A stretch of DNA of 64,000 nt from assembly GCF_000263855.1 (NCBI RefSeq), contig NZ_AJWX01000025.1:1-64000 (forward strand), read 5' to 3'. This document shows positions 8,992-17,253 of this stretch, in pieces (the stretch's first letter is position 1; every line of letters begins with the position of its first letter). A program made the translations under genes and the position numbers. Source of the DNA: Pseudomonas sp. M47T1. GTDB taxonomy: Bacteria; Pseudomonadota; Gammaproteobacteria; Pseudomonadales; Pseudomonadaceae. Under the pieces are notes generated by a model that was given only the letters and a program-made list of their open reading frames with translations, was not told the DNA's origin and searched no databases.

Positions 8992-9061
8992 GTGCGCGGT
9001 GGTGTCAGGATTAATAGCGGCGCCTGTGACGCGGCCTGGCGGCCGCTGCTACATTTGGGGG

Positions 9062-9661
9062 ATGAAATCTATCTTGATGTTGAGCTTGCTGGTGCTCAGT
9101 ACTGCAGCTGGGGCCAGCGACGACCGCGACGAAGCGATGTTCGTGAAGTGGTTCCAGCATCATCACACTGTGCGATTCGAGCATTTTCTGGTGCAGCGGA
9201 AAATCGACGCGGTGGTGCCCCTTTATCAATTGCTGCGTACTGCCAGTGACTGGCGCGAATGCCACGCCCAGCCATTTGCGTTGCCCCCCGCCAGCCATTG
9301 GCCCGCGGTGGAGTCGACGCTGAAATTGCTGGATGCCCTTCGGCAGCAAGGGGTGCTGACGCGCTTCGAGGTGGTCTCCGCTTACCGCGACAAGCGCCTG
9401 AATGCCTGCGCTGGCGGTGCCGCCCACAGCGCCCATGCCCAGGCGTTCGCCGTCGACCTTGAATTCCCCGAAGGCAGCGTGGGCCCTCAGCGCCTATGCG
9501 ATTTCTGGAAGCAGCACGGTGGCGAGTGGAACCTGGGCCTCAGCCGCTACCCGTCCGGGCGCGTGCACCTGGACACCACCGGTTATCGCACATGGGGCGA
9601 GGATTACAGCGCACGCACCTCGTACTGCCTGCAGCCGGCCCCAGATCAAGTGCGTTTTTAG
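9062..9661 (+). CDS. Secreted M15-family (D-Ala-D-Ala carboxypeptidase-like) peptidase
   Basis: This 199-aa protein starts with a signal peptide (MKSILMLSLLVLSTAAGA). It carries the zinc-site pattern of the M15A fold: SAHAQAFAVDLEF supplies the SxH...D ligands and RVHLDTTG the second His. Such enzymes trim peptidoglycan stem peptides in the periplasm. No PG-binding domain is attached. It is not obviously in an operon; the gene converges on the dehydrogenase gene with 30 bases between. The family call is firm; the exact substrate is not visible. Confidence 0.8.
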   Translation: MKSILMLSLLVLSTAAGASDDRDEAMFVKWFQHHHTVRFEHFLVQRKIDAVVPLYQLLRTASDWRECHAQPFALPPASHWPAVESTLKLLDALRQQGVLTRFEVVSAYRDKRLNACAGGAAHSAHAQAFAVDLEFPEGSVGPQRLCDFWKQHGGEWNLGLSRYPSGRVHLDTTGYRTWGEDYSARTSYCLQPAPDQVRF

Positions 9662-9691
9662 CACCGCGACAGCACCCTCAGGCATGACGCC

Positions 9692-10636
9692 TCATGGCGT
9701 ATAGGGAATGGGCGTCAGCACCGGCTGGCCAGCAAAAAAGGCCAGCAGGTTCTGGTTTACCAGGCTTACCGTGGCCTCCGACGCCTGGGGCGACAAACCG
9801 GCCACGTGCGGGGTCAGCACCACGTTATCCAGCGCCTTCAGCGCCTCTGGTACCGCAGGCTCATCATCGAACACGTCCAGTGCTGCGCCGGCGATGCTGC
9901 GCTGCTGCAATGCCTCGATCAGGTCGTGGGTGGCTATCACGCTGGCGCGGGCAATGTTGACCACGAAGCCCTCAGGGCCCAGGGCCTGTAGCGCAGCTTT
10001 GTCGATGGCATGGCGGGTGTCGGCGCCGCCCGGCGTAGCGATTATCAGAAAATCGCAGGAGGCCGCCAGTTCCAGGGGCGTGGCGCGGTAGTGGTAGTCC
10101 ACGTCGGTACGCGGCCGGCGGTTGTGATAGCTGATGGTCATGTTGAAACCCAGCGCAGCGCGACGGGCAATCGCCATGCCCACTGCCCCGAGGCCGAGTA
10201 CACCCAGGCGCGTGCCCTCCAGCGTGGGGCGGCTGACCTTGCGCCACTCGCCCCGGCGTACCGAGGCATCGGCCTGGGGAATATCGCGTACCAGTGACAG
10301 CAACAGGGCCATGGCGTGGTCGGCCACCGACGCGGCGTTGGCGCCCGCGCCATTGGTCACGGTAATGCCGGCGGCATGAGCGGCGGGCAGGTCCACGTGT
10401 TCATAGCCGGCGCCGATCACGCAGATGATTTTCAAGTGCGGCAGGGCGGCTATTTCATCAGCGAAAAAACCTAGCGGGCCACGGGTCAGCACAGCGGTAA
10501 TCTGCTCGGCATGCTCTTTGATCGCTGCCGCGCGCAGCTCGCGGGTGGGCGCAAGGATCAGCTTGAAACCACTGTCCTCCAGGATGTGCAGGTAATCGTT
10601 GACGGCTTCGACCAGTACCAGGACCGTTGCGCTCAT
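9692..10636 (-). CDS. D-2-hydroxyacid dehydrogenase (GhrB-like)
   Basis: This 314-aa NAD(P)-dependent enzyme of the D-2-hydroxyacid dehydrogenase family probably reduces glyoxylate, hydroxypyruvate or similar 2-keto acids. The nucleotide-binding LGLGAVG motif, the catalytic-loop segment NIARASVI, the DDEP block and the catalytic His in LTPHVAG are all present. The ATG at 10636 has GGAG about 8 bases upstream; earlier in-frame starts lack one. The gene is divergent from the TerC-family gene. Substrate cannot be fixed from sequence. Confidence 0.88.
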   Translation of the reverse strand: MSATVLVLVEAVNDYLHILEDSGFKLILAPTRELRAAAIKEHAEQITAVLTRGPLGFFADEIAALPHLKIICVIGAGYEHVDLPAAHAAGITVTNGAGANAASVADHAMALLLSLVRDIPQADASVRRGEWRKVSRPTLEGTRLGVLGLGAVGMAIARRAALGFNMTISYHNRRPRTDVDYHYRATPLELAASCDFLIIATPGGADTRHAIDKAALQALGPEGFVVNIARASVIATHDLIEALQQRSIAGAALDVFDDEPAVPEALKALDNVVLTPHVAGLSPQASEATVSLVNQNLLAFFAGQPVLTPIPYTP

Positions 10637-10751
10637 TAGGTTGCTCCAGCATCGTGAGGTGGCAAGTATGCCGCAACAGGCTACGCCAACGCATGGAGCG
10701 ATTCCCTGCGACAATGGTCCATGCCTATTCAGCCTTTGAGAGTTTCGTTAC

Positions 10752-11438
10752 ATGCCCTGGCTCACTGACCCAGCCTTGTGGACTGCCCTGTTGCAGATTA
10801 TTGCCATCGACCTGCTGCTGGGCGGCGACAACGCCGTGGTGATCGCCCTGGCTTGTCGCAATCTGCCCCGCGAGCAACGGCGCAAGGCCATTCTGGGCGG
10901 CGTGGCGGGGGCGATCGTGCTGCGTGTGGTGCTGTTGTTTTTCGCCATGCAATTGCTGTCATTGCCTTACCTGAAACTGGCCGGTTCGTTGTTGCTGCTA
11001 TGGATCGGGGTCAAGTTGCTGGTGCATCAGGATGAAGGCCACGGTGATATTCGCGGCGATGTTCACCTGCTCAATGCCATCAAGACCATCATCATCGCCG
11101 ACGCGGTGATGTCCCTGGACAACGTGCTGGCCGTGGCGGCCGCCGGTGCGGGGAACCTCTACCTGGTGAGCTTCGGTGTGCTGGTGAGTATTCCGGTGAT
11201 TGTACTCGGCAGCCGGCTGGTGCTGGCGGCCATGGAGCGTTTCCCGGTGCTCATCCAGTTCGGCGGCGCGCTGATTGGCTGGATTGCCGGGGGCATGGCG
11301 GTGGCGGACCCGGTGTTGGCGCAGGCGTTGCCGGGTACAGCTGTGTGGCAGCATTACGTGGCCAGCATGCTGGGTGCAGTCGTGGTGTTGGTTGCGGGGC
11401 AGTGCTGGAATCGCCGGTTGGTTGCGCGGCGTTCGTGA
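10752..11438 (+). CDS. TerC/YjbE-family integral membrane protein
   Basis: This 228-aa protein has about seven hydrophobic segments and two acidic motifs inside the membrane, DLLLGGDNAVV near residue 20 and DAVMSLDNVLAV near residue 118, which define the TerC family and are thought to handle divalent metal. Members of this subgroup (YjbE/YkoY) are linked to manganese export, but the metal is not shown by sequence. The gene stands alone. Its stop codon lies inside a perfect 10-bp inverted repeat. Confidence 0.85.
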   Translation: MPWLTDPALWTALLQIIAIDLLLGGDNAVVIALACRNLPREQRRKAILGGVAGAIVLRVVLLFFAMQLLSLPYLKLAGSLLLLWIGVKLLVHQDEGHGDIRGDVHLLNAIKTIIIADAVMSLDNVLAVAAAGAGNLYLVSFGVLVSIPVIVLGSRLVLAAMERFPVLIQFGGALIGWIAGGMAVADPVLAQALPGTAVWQHYVASMLGAVVVLVAGQCWNRRLVARRS

Positions 11439-11460
11439 CGCGGCCTTTCAGCCGCGTCAC
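11435..11460. terminator. Hairpin between convergent terC-like and phosphoesterase genes
   Basis: GTGACGCGGC and GCCGCGTCAC form a perfect 10-bp stem with loop CTTTCA. The upstream gene's stop codon is inside the left arm. A bidirectional terminator function is inferred from position. Confidence 0.6.
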
Positions 11461-11469
11461 GGTGGTGTT

Positions 11470-13164
11470 TCAGGAAAACTTCAGGGCATTGGTCAGGTCA
11501 CCCATGGGCGTCTGCCCGCGCGCCTTCATGGCATCGTCGCGCTGCTTGATGCCGTCCAGGGTCTCGAGCTTGAACACCCGGGTCACCAGCCGCAGGATCG
11601 AGGCGGTGTCGTACACCGTGTGGTCCACCGTGCCCTTGCGCGCGAACGGCGACACCACCAGTGCCGGAATGCGCGTGCCCGGGCCCCAGCGGTCGCCCTT
11701 GGGCGGCGCCACGTGGTCCCACCAGCCGCCGTTCTCGTCCACGGTGACCACCACCACCATGTTTTTCCATTGCGGGCTGCTTTGCAGCACCTTCAGCGCC
11801 GTGGCGATATGGCGGTCGCCCGCAGCCACGTCGGCATAGCCTGCGTGCATGTTGAGGTTGCCCTGAGGCTTGTAGAACGTCACCGCTGGCAGCTTGCCAG
11901 CTGCGGCATCGGCCAGGAACGAGTTGGTGCTCACTTCATCGCCCAGGCCGGCGTCACGCAGGCGTTTCTGGCGCTCGGCCGGGTTTTCCGGGCCTTGCTT
12001 CTGGAAGTAGTTGAACGGCTGGTGGTGGTACTGGAAGTTGGGGATCTTGGGAATGCCGCCCGAGTCCTTGAACTCGTTCAGGGTGGCCTGCCAGGCGCCG
12101 GCGTACCAGGCCCAGTCGATGCTCTTCTTGCTCAGCTTGTCGCCGATGTGCTCGTGGGTCTGGGGCACCAGCACGCTGGGCAGGTCCGGCTTGGAGTAGT
12201 CGGGCCGTTGCGGGTCGCGAATCCAGGTGGGCCAGTAGGGCGGCGCCATGGTATTCACGGCAAAACCGTCCGGGGTCAGCGCGCTGGGGCCGAAGGCCGG
12301 CGCGCCGGTCATGGCGCTGGCCGGGGTCTTGTCCAGCGGCTTGAGGCGCGTGTCCAGCGGGTCATCGCTTTGCAGCGTGGCGATCTGCTCCTTGGCGGCC
12401 GATGTCGCGGCGTTGGGGTAGAACGGTGCGGTGGCGCTGATCAGGTACTGGTGGTTGAAGAACGAGCCGCCAAAAGCGCCCTGGAAGAAGTTGTCGCACA
12501 GCACGAACTCCCGGGCCACGTCCCACAGACGCAGGGAATACTGCGTCTGGTCGTAGTAACCCATGGTCAGGCCGCCCGAGTCGGCCCAGGCGACGAACTG
12601 GTCATTCTTGCCGCCGTTGATCTGCATCTGGTTTTGATAGAACACATGCCACAGGTCGCGAGTCACTACGCTCAGGGGCAGGTCTTCCTTGTTCGGCCCC
12701 TTCAGTGCGAACGGCGCGTTGGGCAGGTTTTCCTGGTACTGCACGCCCGCAGCGTAGGTCACGCCATCCACCGCCTGCGGCCCGATCTGCAACGTTCCGC
12801 CCCAGGCCGGTGGCAGGGTCTTGAGCAGGCTGCCGTCACGGTCGCGCTGCTGGTACTCCTCGGGCTTGAGGCCGGACAGCGGTTTTTCCACGCCCGGGAA
12901 GTTGGCGAACAGGTTGTTGAAACTGCGGTTCTCGGCGTAGATCACCACCACGGTCTTGACGTTGTCGGCCAGGGCCTTGTCCAGGTCGGTGGGCGATAGC
13001 GGGTGCTCATCGGCTTTGCCCGGCTGGTCATTGGTGCGGCCACAGGCAGTCAGCGTCGCGGCGCCCACACCCAGAACGGCCACGCCACCCAGAAAACGGC
13101 GGCGGCTGGTGTCGGGTAGTTGGGGGGAAGATGGCTGTTGCGTATCGTCAGTCTTGTCGCTCAT
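11470..13164 (-). CDS. Tat-exported phosphoesterase (AcpA-type acid phosphatase family) with lipobox
   Basis: The protein is 564 aa from the ATG at 13164. A twin-arginine signal (SRRRFLGG, residues 20-27) is followed by a hydrophobic stretch ending in LTAC, with the lipobox cysteine at residue 41, so the protein should be folded before export and lipid-anchored. The family motifs ENRSFNNLF (probable metal/nucleophile site), HHQPFNYF and VDENGGWWDHVAPP place it in the phosphoesterase/phospholipase C group (PF04185), where Francisella AcpA-like acid phosphatases are the closest type. Substrate could be phosphomonoesters or phospholipid head groups. It appears monocistronic. The stretch 13165-13437 upstream shows no gene. 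Confidence 0.82.
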   Translation of the reverse strand: MSDKTDDTQQPSSPQLPDTSRRRFLGGVAVLGVGAATLTACGRTNDQPGKADEHPLSPTDLDKALADNVKTVVVIYAENRSFNNLFANFPGVEKPLSGLKPEEYQQRDRDGSLLKTLPPAWGGTLQIGPQAVDGVTYAAGVQYQENLPNAPFALKGPNKEDLPLSVVTRDLWHVFYQNQMQINGGKNDQFVAWADSGGLTMGYYDQTQYSLRLWDVAREFVLCDNFFQGAFGGSFFNHQYLISATAPFYPNAATSAAKEQIATLQSDDPLDTRLKPLDKTPASAMTGAPAFGPSALTPDGFAVNTMAPPYWPTWIRDPQRPDYSKPDLPSVLVPQTHEHIGDKLSKKSIDWAWYAGAWQATLNEFKDSGGIPKIPNFQYHHQPFNYFQKQGPENPAERQKRLRDAGLGDEVSTNSFLADAAAGKLPAVTFYKPQGNLNMHAGYADVAAGDRHIATALKVLQSSPQWKNMVVVVTVDENGGWWDHVAPPKGDRWGPGTRIPALVVSPFARKGTVDHTVYDTASILRLVTRVFKLETLDGIKQRDDAMKARGQTPMGDLTNALKFS

Positions 13165-13441
13165 TACGGCATCCCTGATAAGGCGTGACAAAAAATACTG
13201 GCGGGGAGGCTAGCAGCGGATTGTGACGGTTGTGCGGAAAATTCGTTGCAGAGTGTCTGTGAGCGGTGGCGCCGTTGGATTCGCGGAAGATTTCCAGTGG
13301 GGCGCAGTGCCAGGGCAGCCTTCGGCAGCGGCTGCAGTCAACTGCGCGGCCTCCGAAAGCCGCTTGCCCGGTCATCGAGCGGAAAAACAGCGTTCCGTCT
13401 CGCTCACCCCCAAATGGCTGTAGGACCTTTCCGAAGGCAAA

Positions 13442-13474
13442 AAAAAAGAGCCTACCTTTCGGTAAGCTCTTTTT
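13442..13474 (-). terminator. Rho-independent terminator of tRNA-Met
   Basis: Read on the minus strand, AGAGC and TACC arms pair around a GAAA loop, with one mismatched base, and a long T run follows. It lies 7 bases past the tRNA 3' end. Confidence 0.85.
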
Positions 13475-13480
13475 CGTACT

Positions 13481-13557
13481 TGGTGGCTACACAGGGACTT
13501 GAACCCCGGACCCCAGCATTATGAATGCTATGCTCTAACCAACTGAGCTATGTAGCC
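13481..13557 (-). tRNA. tRNA-Met (CAU), elongator type
   Basis: The minus strand reads as a 77-base tRNA beginning GGCTACATAGCTCAGTTGG and ending in an encoded CCA. The acceptor arms GGCTACA/TGTAGCC pair, the T loop GTTCAAG is present, and the anticodon CAU (complement of 13521-13523) sits in loop TTCATAA. The start differs from initiator tRNA (CGCGGGG), so this is the elongator; a lysidine-modified Ile tRNA is a less likely alternative. No integrase or duplicated 3' end is seen beside it. Confidence 0.95.
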
Positions 13558-13651
13558 AAGATGGCGCGCATTATTCCCTCAGAACGAAGATGCGTCAAGC
13601 ATCTTTTTAAATTTTTTTACGTGTGATCAAAAGGTTAGGGCGCACGCCCCT

Positions 13652-13684
13652 GTAGCCGCTGCCGAAGGCTGCGGCAGCGGCTAC
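13652..13684. repeat. Perfect 13-bp inverted repeat
   Basis: GTAGCCGCTGCCG and CGGCAGCGGCTAC flank loop AAGGCTG. It lies in the 271-base gap between the tRNA and the MFS gene, and resembles the short GTAGCCGC palindromes scattered through Pseudomonas genomes. Apart from this the gap shows only an AT-rich stretch (13606-13620). Confidence 0.7.
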
Positions 13685-13828
13685 GAGCGCCGCGTCGCAT
13701 AGACATAAATTGTTTCATTGTTAGCAATCATGCCCCGAAAAATGGCACATTAGGTGCCCTTGCGCTGGTCGTGCACGTGTTTGCGGCACGCTGACAGCGT
13801 TCCTACCCGTTGTCCGGAAGATTGCTTG

Positions 13829-15046
13829 ATGGCCATCAGTAACGTTCAATCCAGCTCGGCCCCTGCGGCCGCGGCGCCTCAGACCAGTCCGCTGGTGATG
13901 CGAATCATCGGCGCCTGTGCGCTGGCGCATCTGATCAACGACCTTATCCAGTCGGTGCTGCCGTCGATCTACCCGATGCTCAAGGCCAACTATGGCCTGA
14001 GTTTCACCCAGGTGGGCCTGATTACCCTGACCTTCCAGATTACCGCCTCGCTGTTGCAGCCGTGGGTAGGGTTTTACACTGACCGCAATCCCAAGCCGAA
14101 CCTGTTGCCACTGGGCACCATCTGCACCCTCATCGGCATCGTCATGCTGGCGTTCGTCGGCAGCTTCCCAATGATTCTGGTGGCGGCGGCGCTGGTGGGC
14201 ATCGGCTCGTCGACCTTCCACCCGGAAACCTCGCGCATCGCGCGCCTGGCTTCGGGCGGGCGCTACGGGCTGGCGCAATCGACCTTCCAGGTGGGGGGGA
14301 ACGCCGGTTCTGCGTTCGGGCCGCTGCTGGCGGCGGCGCTGATCATTCCGTTTGGCCAAGGCAACGTGGCGCTGTTCGGCATTTTCGCGCTGTTTGCCTT
14401 GGGCGTGACCTGGGTGCTCAGCCGCTGGTACAAGGAACACTTGAACCTGTTCAAGGCCAAGAAGGGCGGCCAGGCCACCCACGGCCTTTCAAAGCGCCGC
14501 GTCACGGCCGCACTGGTGGTGCTGGGCCTGCTGGTGTTCTCCAAGTACTTCTACATGGCCAGCTTTACCAGCTACTTCACCTTCTACCTGATCGAGAAGT
14601 TCAACCTGTCGGTGGCCAGCTCGCAACTGCACCTGTTCCTGTTCCTGGGCGCGGTAGCGGCGGGTACCTTCTTCGGCGGCCCCATCGGCGACAAGATCGG
14701 CCGCAAGGCGGTGATCTGGTTCTCGATCCTGGGCGTGGCACCCTTCACCCTGGCGCTGCCGTACGTTGACCTGTTCTGGACCACCGTGCTCAGCGTGGTC
14801 ATCGGCTTCATCCTGGCCTCGGCCTTCTCGGCCATCGTAGTGTTTGCCCAGGAACTGGTGCCAGGCAACGTCGGCATGATCGCCGGCGTGTTCTTCGGCC
14901 TGATGTTCGGCTTCGGCGGCATCGGCGCAGCCCTGCTGGGCCACCTGGCCGACATCCACGGCATCGAGTACGTCTACACGCTGTGCTCGTTCCTGCCGCT
15001 GTTTGGCATCCTGACCATCCTATTGCCCAACACGCGAAAAGCCTGA
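13829..15046 (+). CDS. MFS transporter, fosmidomycin-resistance (Fsr) type
   Basis: This 405-aa inner-membrane protein has about twelve hydrophobic segments and the MFS loop motif DKIGRK near residue 285. The sequences HLINDLIQSVLPSIYPMLK, FHPETSRIA and QVGGNAGSAFGPL are characteristic of Fsr-type exporters. The ATG at 13829 has GGAAG about 9 bases upstream. Its natural substrate is unknown. A strong terminator follows 10 bases after the stop. Confidence 0.87.
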   Translation: MAISNVQSSSAPAAAAPQTSPLVMRIIGACALAHLINDLIQSVLPSIYPMLKANYGLSFTQVGLITLTFQITASLLQPWVGFYTDRNPKPNLLPLGTICTLIGIVMLAFVGSFPMILVAAALVGIGSSTFHPETSRIARLASGGRYGLAQSTFQVGGNAGSAFGPLLAAALIIPFGQGNVALFGIFALFALGVTWVLSRWYKEHLNLFKAKKGGQATHGLSKRRVTAALVVLGLLVFSKYFYMASFTSYFTFYLIEKFNLSVASSQLHLFLFLGAVAAGTFFGGPIGDKIGRKAVIWFSILGVAPFTLALPYVDLFWTTVLSVVIGFILASAFSAIVVFAQELVPGNVGMIAGVFFGLMFGFGGIGAALLGHLADIHGIEYVYTLCSFLPLFGILTILLPNTRKA

Positions 15047-15055
15047 CCCATGAAG

Positions 15056-15081
15056 AAGGCCCGCACGATGCGGGCCTTTTT
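15056..15081 (+). terminator. Rho-independent terminator after the MFS gene
   Basis: GGCCCGCA and TGCGGGCC form an 8-bp GC stem with loop CGA, flanked by AA and followed by five T. It ends the MFS transcript. Confidence 0.9.
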
Positions 15082-15143
15082 CATGGACACCACGAACTGC
15101 CAACATCAGGCCGGCGCCCCGCGGCGTTGGCTTTTTACGTTGG

Positions 15144-16604
15144 CTATCGCGCCCCTGCCAGCACCGGCGCGGGTACCCGCGCAAACCACTGGCTCACCTG
15201 CTCATACGCATGGGCCAGCTGCAACACGGCGAAATCCGCCTGGTGCCGGCCAATGATCTGCACGCCCATGGGCAGCCCCTGGGCGTTGAAGCCGGCCTGT
15301 ACGTTGGCTATCGGGCAACCACTGAGGGTGCCGGGGACCACCACTTCCATCCAGCGGTGGTAGGTGTCCATGCTGTGCCCGGCGATTTCGGTGGGCCAGT
15401 GGGTCTGTTTGTCGAACGGGAAGACCTGGGCGCTGGGCAGTAGCAGGTAATCGTAGCGCTCGAACAGCCGATTGATGGCGCGGTACCAGTCGCTGCGGCT
15501 GGCAGCGGCCTGGAACACATCGCCGGCGCTCAGGCGCAGGCCGTTTTCCACTTCCCAGCAGGCTTCGGGCTTGAGCCATTCGCGCTTGGCCGGGTCCTGA
15601 TAGGCCTTGCCCAGCGAATTGGCCAGTGCCCAGTGGCGCAAGCTGCGCCAACACTCCCACAGGCGCTCGGGGCTGAAACCCAGTTCGGCGTTTTCCACCG
15701 TGCACCCCAGCGCCTGGAAGTTGCCCAGAGCCTTTTCGCACAGCGGCAGTACCTCGCGTTCCATGGCCAGATAGCCGCCCAGGTTGCCCAGCCAGCCCAG
15801 GCGGGTGCCCTTGAAGTCGCGGGCCAGGGGCGCGCGGAATTCACTGCCGTCACCGGGCAGCGACAACGGCGCCCGGGCATCGCGTCCGGCCTGCACCGAC
15901 AACAGCAATGCGGTGTCGCGCACACTTCGGCCCATGGGGCCTTCGTAGCCCAGCTGGTCGAAGAACAGGTCGGCGGCGTCGTCGAACGGCACCCGGCCCT
16001 GGGTGGGGCGAAAGCCGATGATGTTGTTGAAGGCCGCCGGGTTGCGCAGCGACCCCATCATGTCGCTGCCGTCGGCCACCGGCACCAGGTGCAGGGCCAA
16101 CGCCGCCGCCGCGCCGCCGCTGCTGCCGCCGGCGGTCTTGGCCGGGTCGAACGCGCAGCCGGTGGCGCCGAACAGCCGATTATAGCTTTGCGAGCCGAGG
16201 CCGAATTCCGGGGTGTTGCTCTTGCCGATGATGATCGCGCCAGCGGCCTTGATGCGCTCGACCATGATGCCGTCGCGCTCGGGCACGTAGTCGCGGAACA
16301 GTGGCGAACCCAGGGTGGTGCGTATGCCCTGGGTCAATGACAAATCCTTGATGGCGTGGGGCAGGCCATGCATCCAGCCCAGGTACTGCCCGCGGGCCAG
16401 TTGCGCGTCGCGCTCATCGGCCTGGGCCAGCAGTTCATCGGCCGGTTGCAGGCTGATCAGGGCATTGACCACCGGGTTGAAGCGTTCAATATGCGCCAGG
16501 TAGGTCTGCATCACTTCCCGGCAGGACACGTCGCGCAGGCGAATCTTTTCCGCGAGGGCATGGGCAGGTAGCAGCACCAGCTCGCTGATGGATTGGGTGT
16601 TCAT
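15144..16604 (-). CDS. Amidase-signature family amidase
   Basis: This 486-aa hydrolase has the Ser-cisSer-Lys triad of the amidase-signature family: Lys in HAIKDLS (about residue 84) and the Gly/Ser-rich block TAGGSSGGAAAALA (about 158-171) with the nucleophilic Ser in DGSDMMGSLRNP. The C-terminal QIIGRHQADFAVLQLAHAYE segment is typical. It is a free-standing amidase rather than GatA, since no gatB/gatC is nearby; the amide substrate is not visible. The ATG at 16604 was chosen over upstream open sequence because a terminator lies there. The neighbouring LysR gene and ABC remnant suggest it once belonged to an uptake-and-hydrolysis locus. Confidence 0.88.
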   Translation of the reverse strand: MNTQSISELVLLPAHALAEKIRLRDVSCREVMQTYLAHIERFNPVVNALISLQPADELLAQADERDAQLARGQYLGWMHGLPHAIKDLSLTQGIRTTLGSPLFRDYVPERDGIMVERIKAAGAIIIGKSNTPEFGLGSQSYNRLFGATGCAFDPAKTAGGSSGGAAAALALHLVPVADGSDMMGSLRNPAAFNNIIGFRPTQGRVPFDDAADLFFDQLGYEGPMGRSVRDTALLLSVQAGRDARAPLSLPGDGSEFRAPLARDFKGTRLGWLGNLGGYLAMEREVLPLCEKALGNFQALGCTVENAELGFSPERLWECWRSLRHWALANSLGKAYQDPAKREWLKPEACWEVENGLRLSAGDVFQAAASRSDWYRAINRLFERYDYLLLPSAQVFPFDKQTHWPTEIAGHSMDTYHRWMEVVVPGTLSGCPIANVQAGFNAQGLPMGVQIIGRHQADFAVLQLAHAYEQVSQWFARVPAPVLAGAR

Positions 16605-16626
16605 CGCAAGAACCTTGAAAACAGAG

Positions 16627-16655
16627 AAAAAACGCCCCGCCGCCTTGGCGGGGCG
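16627..16655 (-). terminator. Rho-independent terminator between ABC remnant and amidase
   Basis: On the minus strand CGCCCCGCC and GGCGGGGCG form a 9-bp stem followed by six T. It ends transcripts from the remnant before they reach the amidase gene, so the amidase probably has its own promoter or depends on read-through. Confidence 0.85.
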
Positions 16656-16663
16656 GTGGGGTG

Positions 16664-17002
16664 TCAACGCATCAGATTAGTCCACAGCCGGTCGGCCATG
16701 TGCGCGAACAGTGCGTAGTGTTGGAACACCCTGTTCACCGGCCGTTGATGGGGCGGGCGGTCGGCGATGTTTTCGCCGTACAGCTGGATCTCGCCGCGGG
16801 TGGGAAATTCGAAACCGGCGATCATGCGCAGCAGGGTGGTCTTGCCCCAGCCCGAAGGGCCCAGCCGGGTAAAGAATTCGGTATCGCGAATGTCCAGGTC
16901 CACGTGTTTGAGGGCCACCGGCCCCGTGTCGGGGTCGCCGTAGACCTTGCGGACCGAGCGGATGGAAACAGCCAGCATCTGTAGCGAATGCAAGGCGCTC
17001 AT
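16664..17002 (-). pseudogene. Truncated polyamine-type ABC transporter ATPase (PotA-like remnant)
   Basis: Only 112 residues remain of a protein normally about 350-380 aa long. The start, the Walker A region (GPSGWGKTTLLR, where Cys or Ser usually stands in place of Trp) and the segment to the Q-loop (VFQHYALFAHM) match spermidine/putrescine-type ATPases. The reading then changes to ADRLWTNLMR and stops, so the ABC signature, Walker B and the C-terminal domain are lost. No permease or binding-protein gene is nearby. This is a deletion remnant, and any product would lack ATPase function. Confidence 0.85.
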
Positions 17003-17211
17003 GCTTTACCTCCGATTCCCCCATCGCCCGCTTTTATCCAGGCGGCCAGGTTCACCGCAGGACAGTCGGAACAATGGAGTATTGTTGTTTTGGCAGGAAG
17101 AGAGTGCTGAAAACGGTGCGCTGACGTGGCCTGTGCGCAGGCCATTGTTATTGGGGGTTGGCCCGATTATCAGCCAGGGATTGCAGGGGCGAAAGATCAA
17201 TTTTAACATAG

Positions 17212-17236
17212 CTGTTGTTAAATAATTTAACAGCAG
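17212..17236. promoter_or_regulatory. 25-bp near-perfect palindrome upstream of lysR (probable operator)
   Basis: CTGTTGTTAAAT-A-ATTTAACAGCAG has one mismatched pair, and its AT-rich core GTTAAATAATTTAAC is perfect. It ends 17 bases before the LysR-family start codon in an otherwise GC-rich region, consistent with an autoregulatory or divergent operator. The role is inferred from position and symmetry. Confidence 0.55.
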
Positions 17237-17253
17237 AACAGCCCGGGGTCGCC

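Noticed and set aside
13481..13557. tRNA-Met as an island attachment site
   Set aside because: No integrase gene and no direct repeat of the tRNA 3' end were seen in the flanks.
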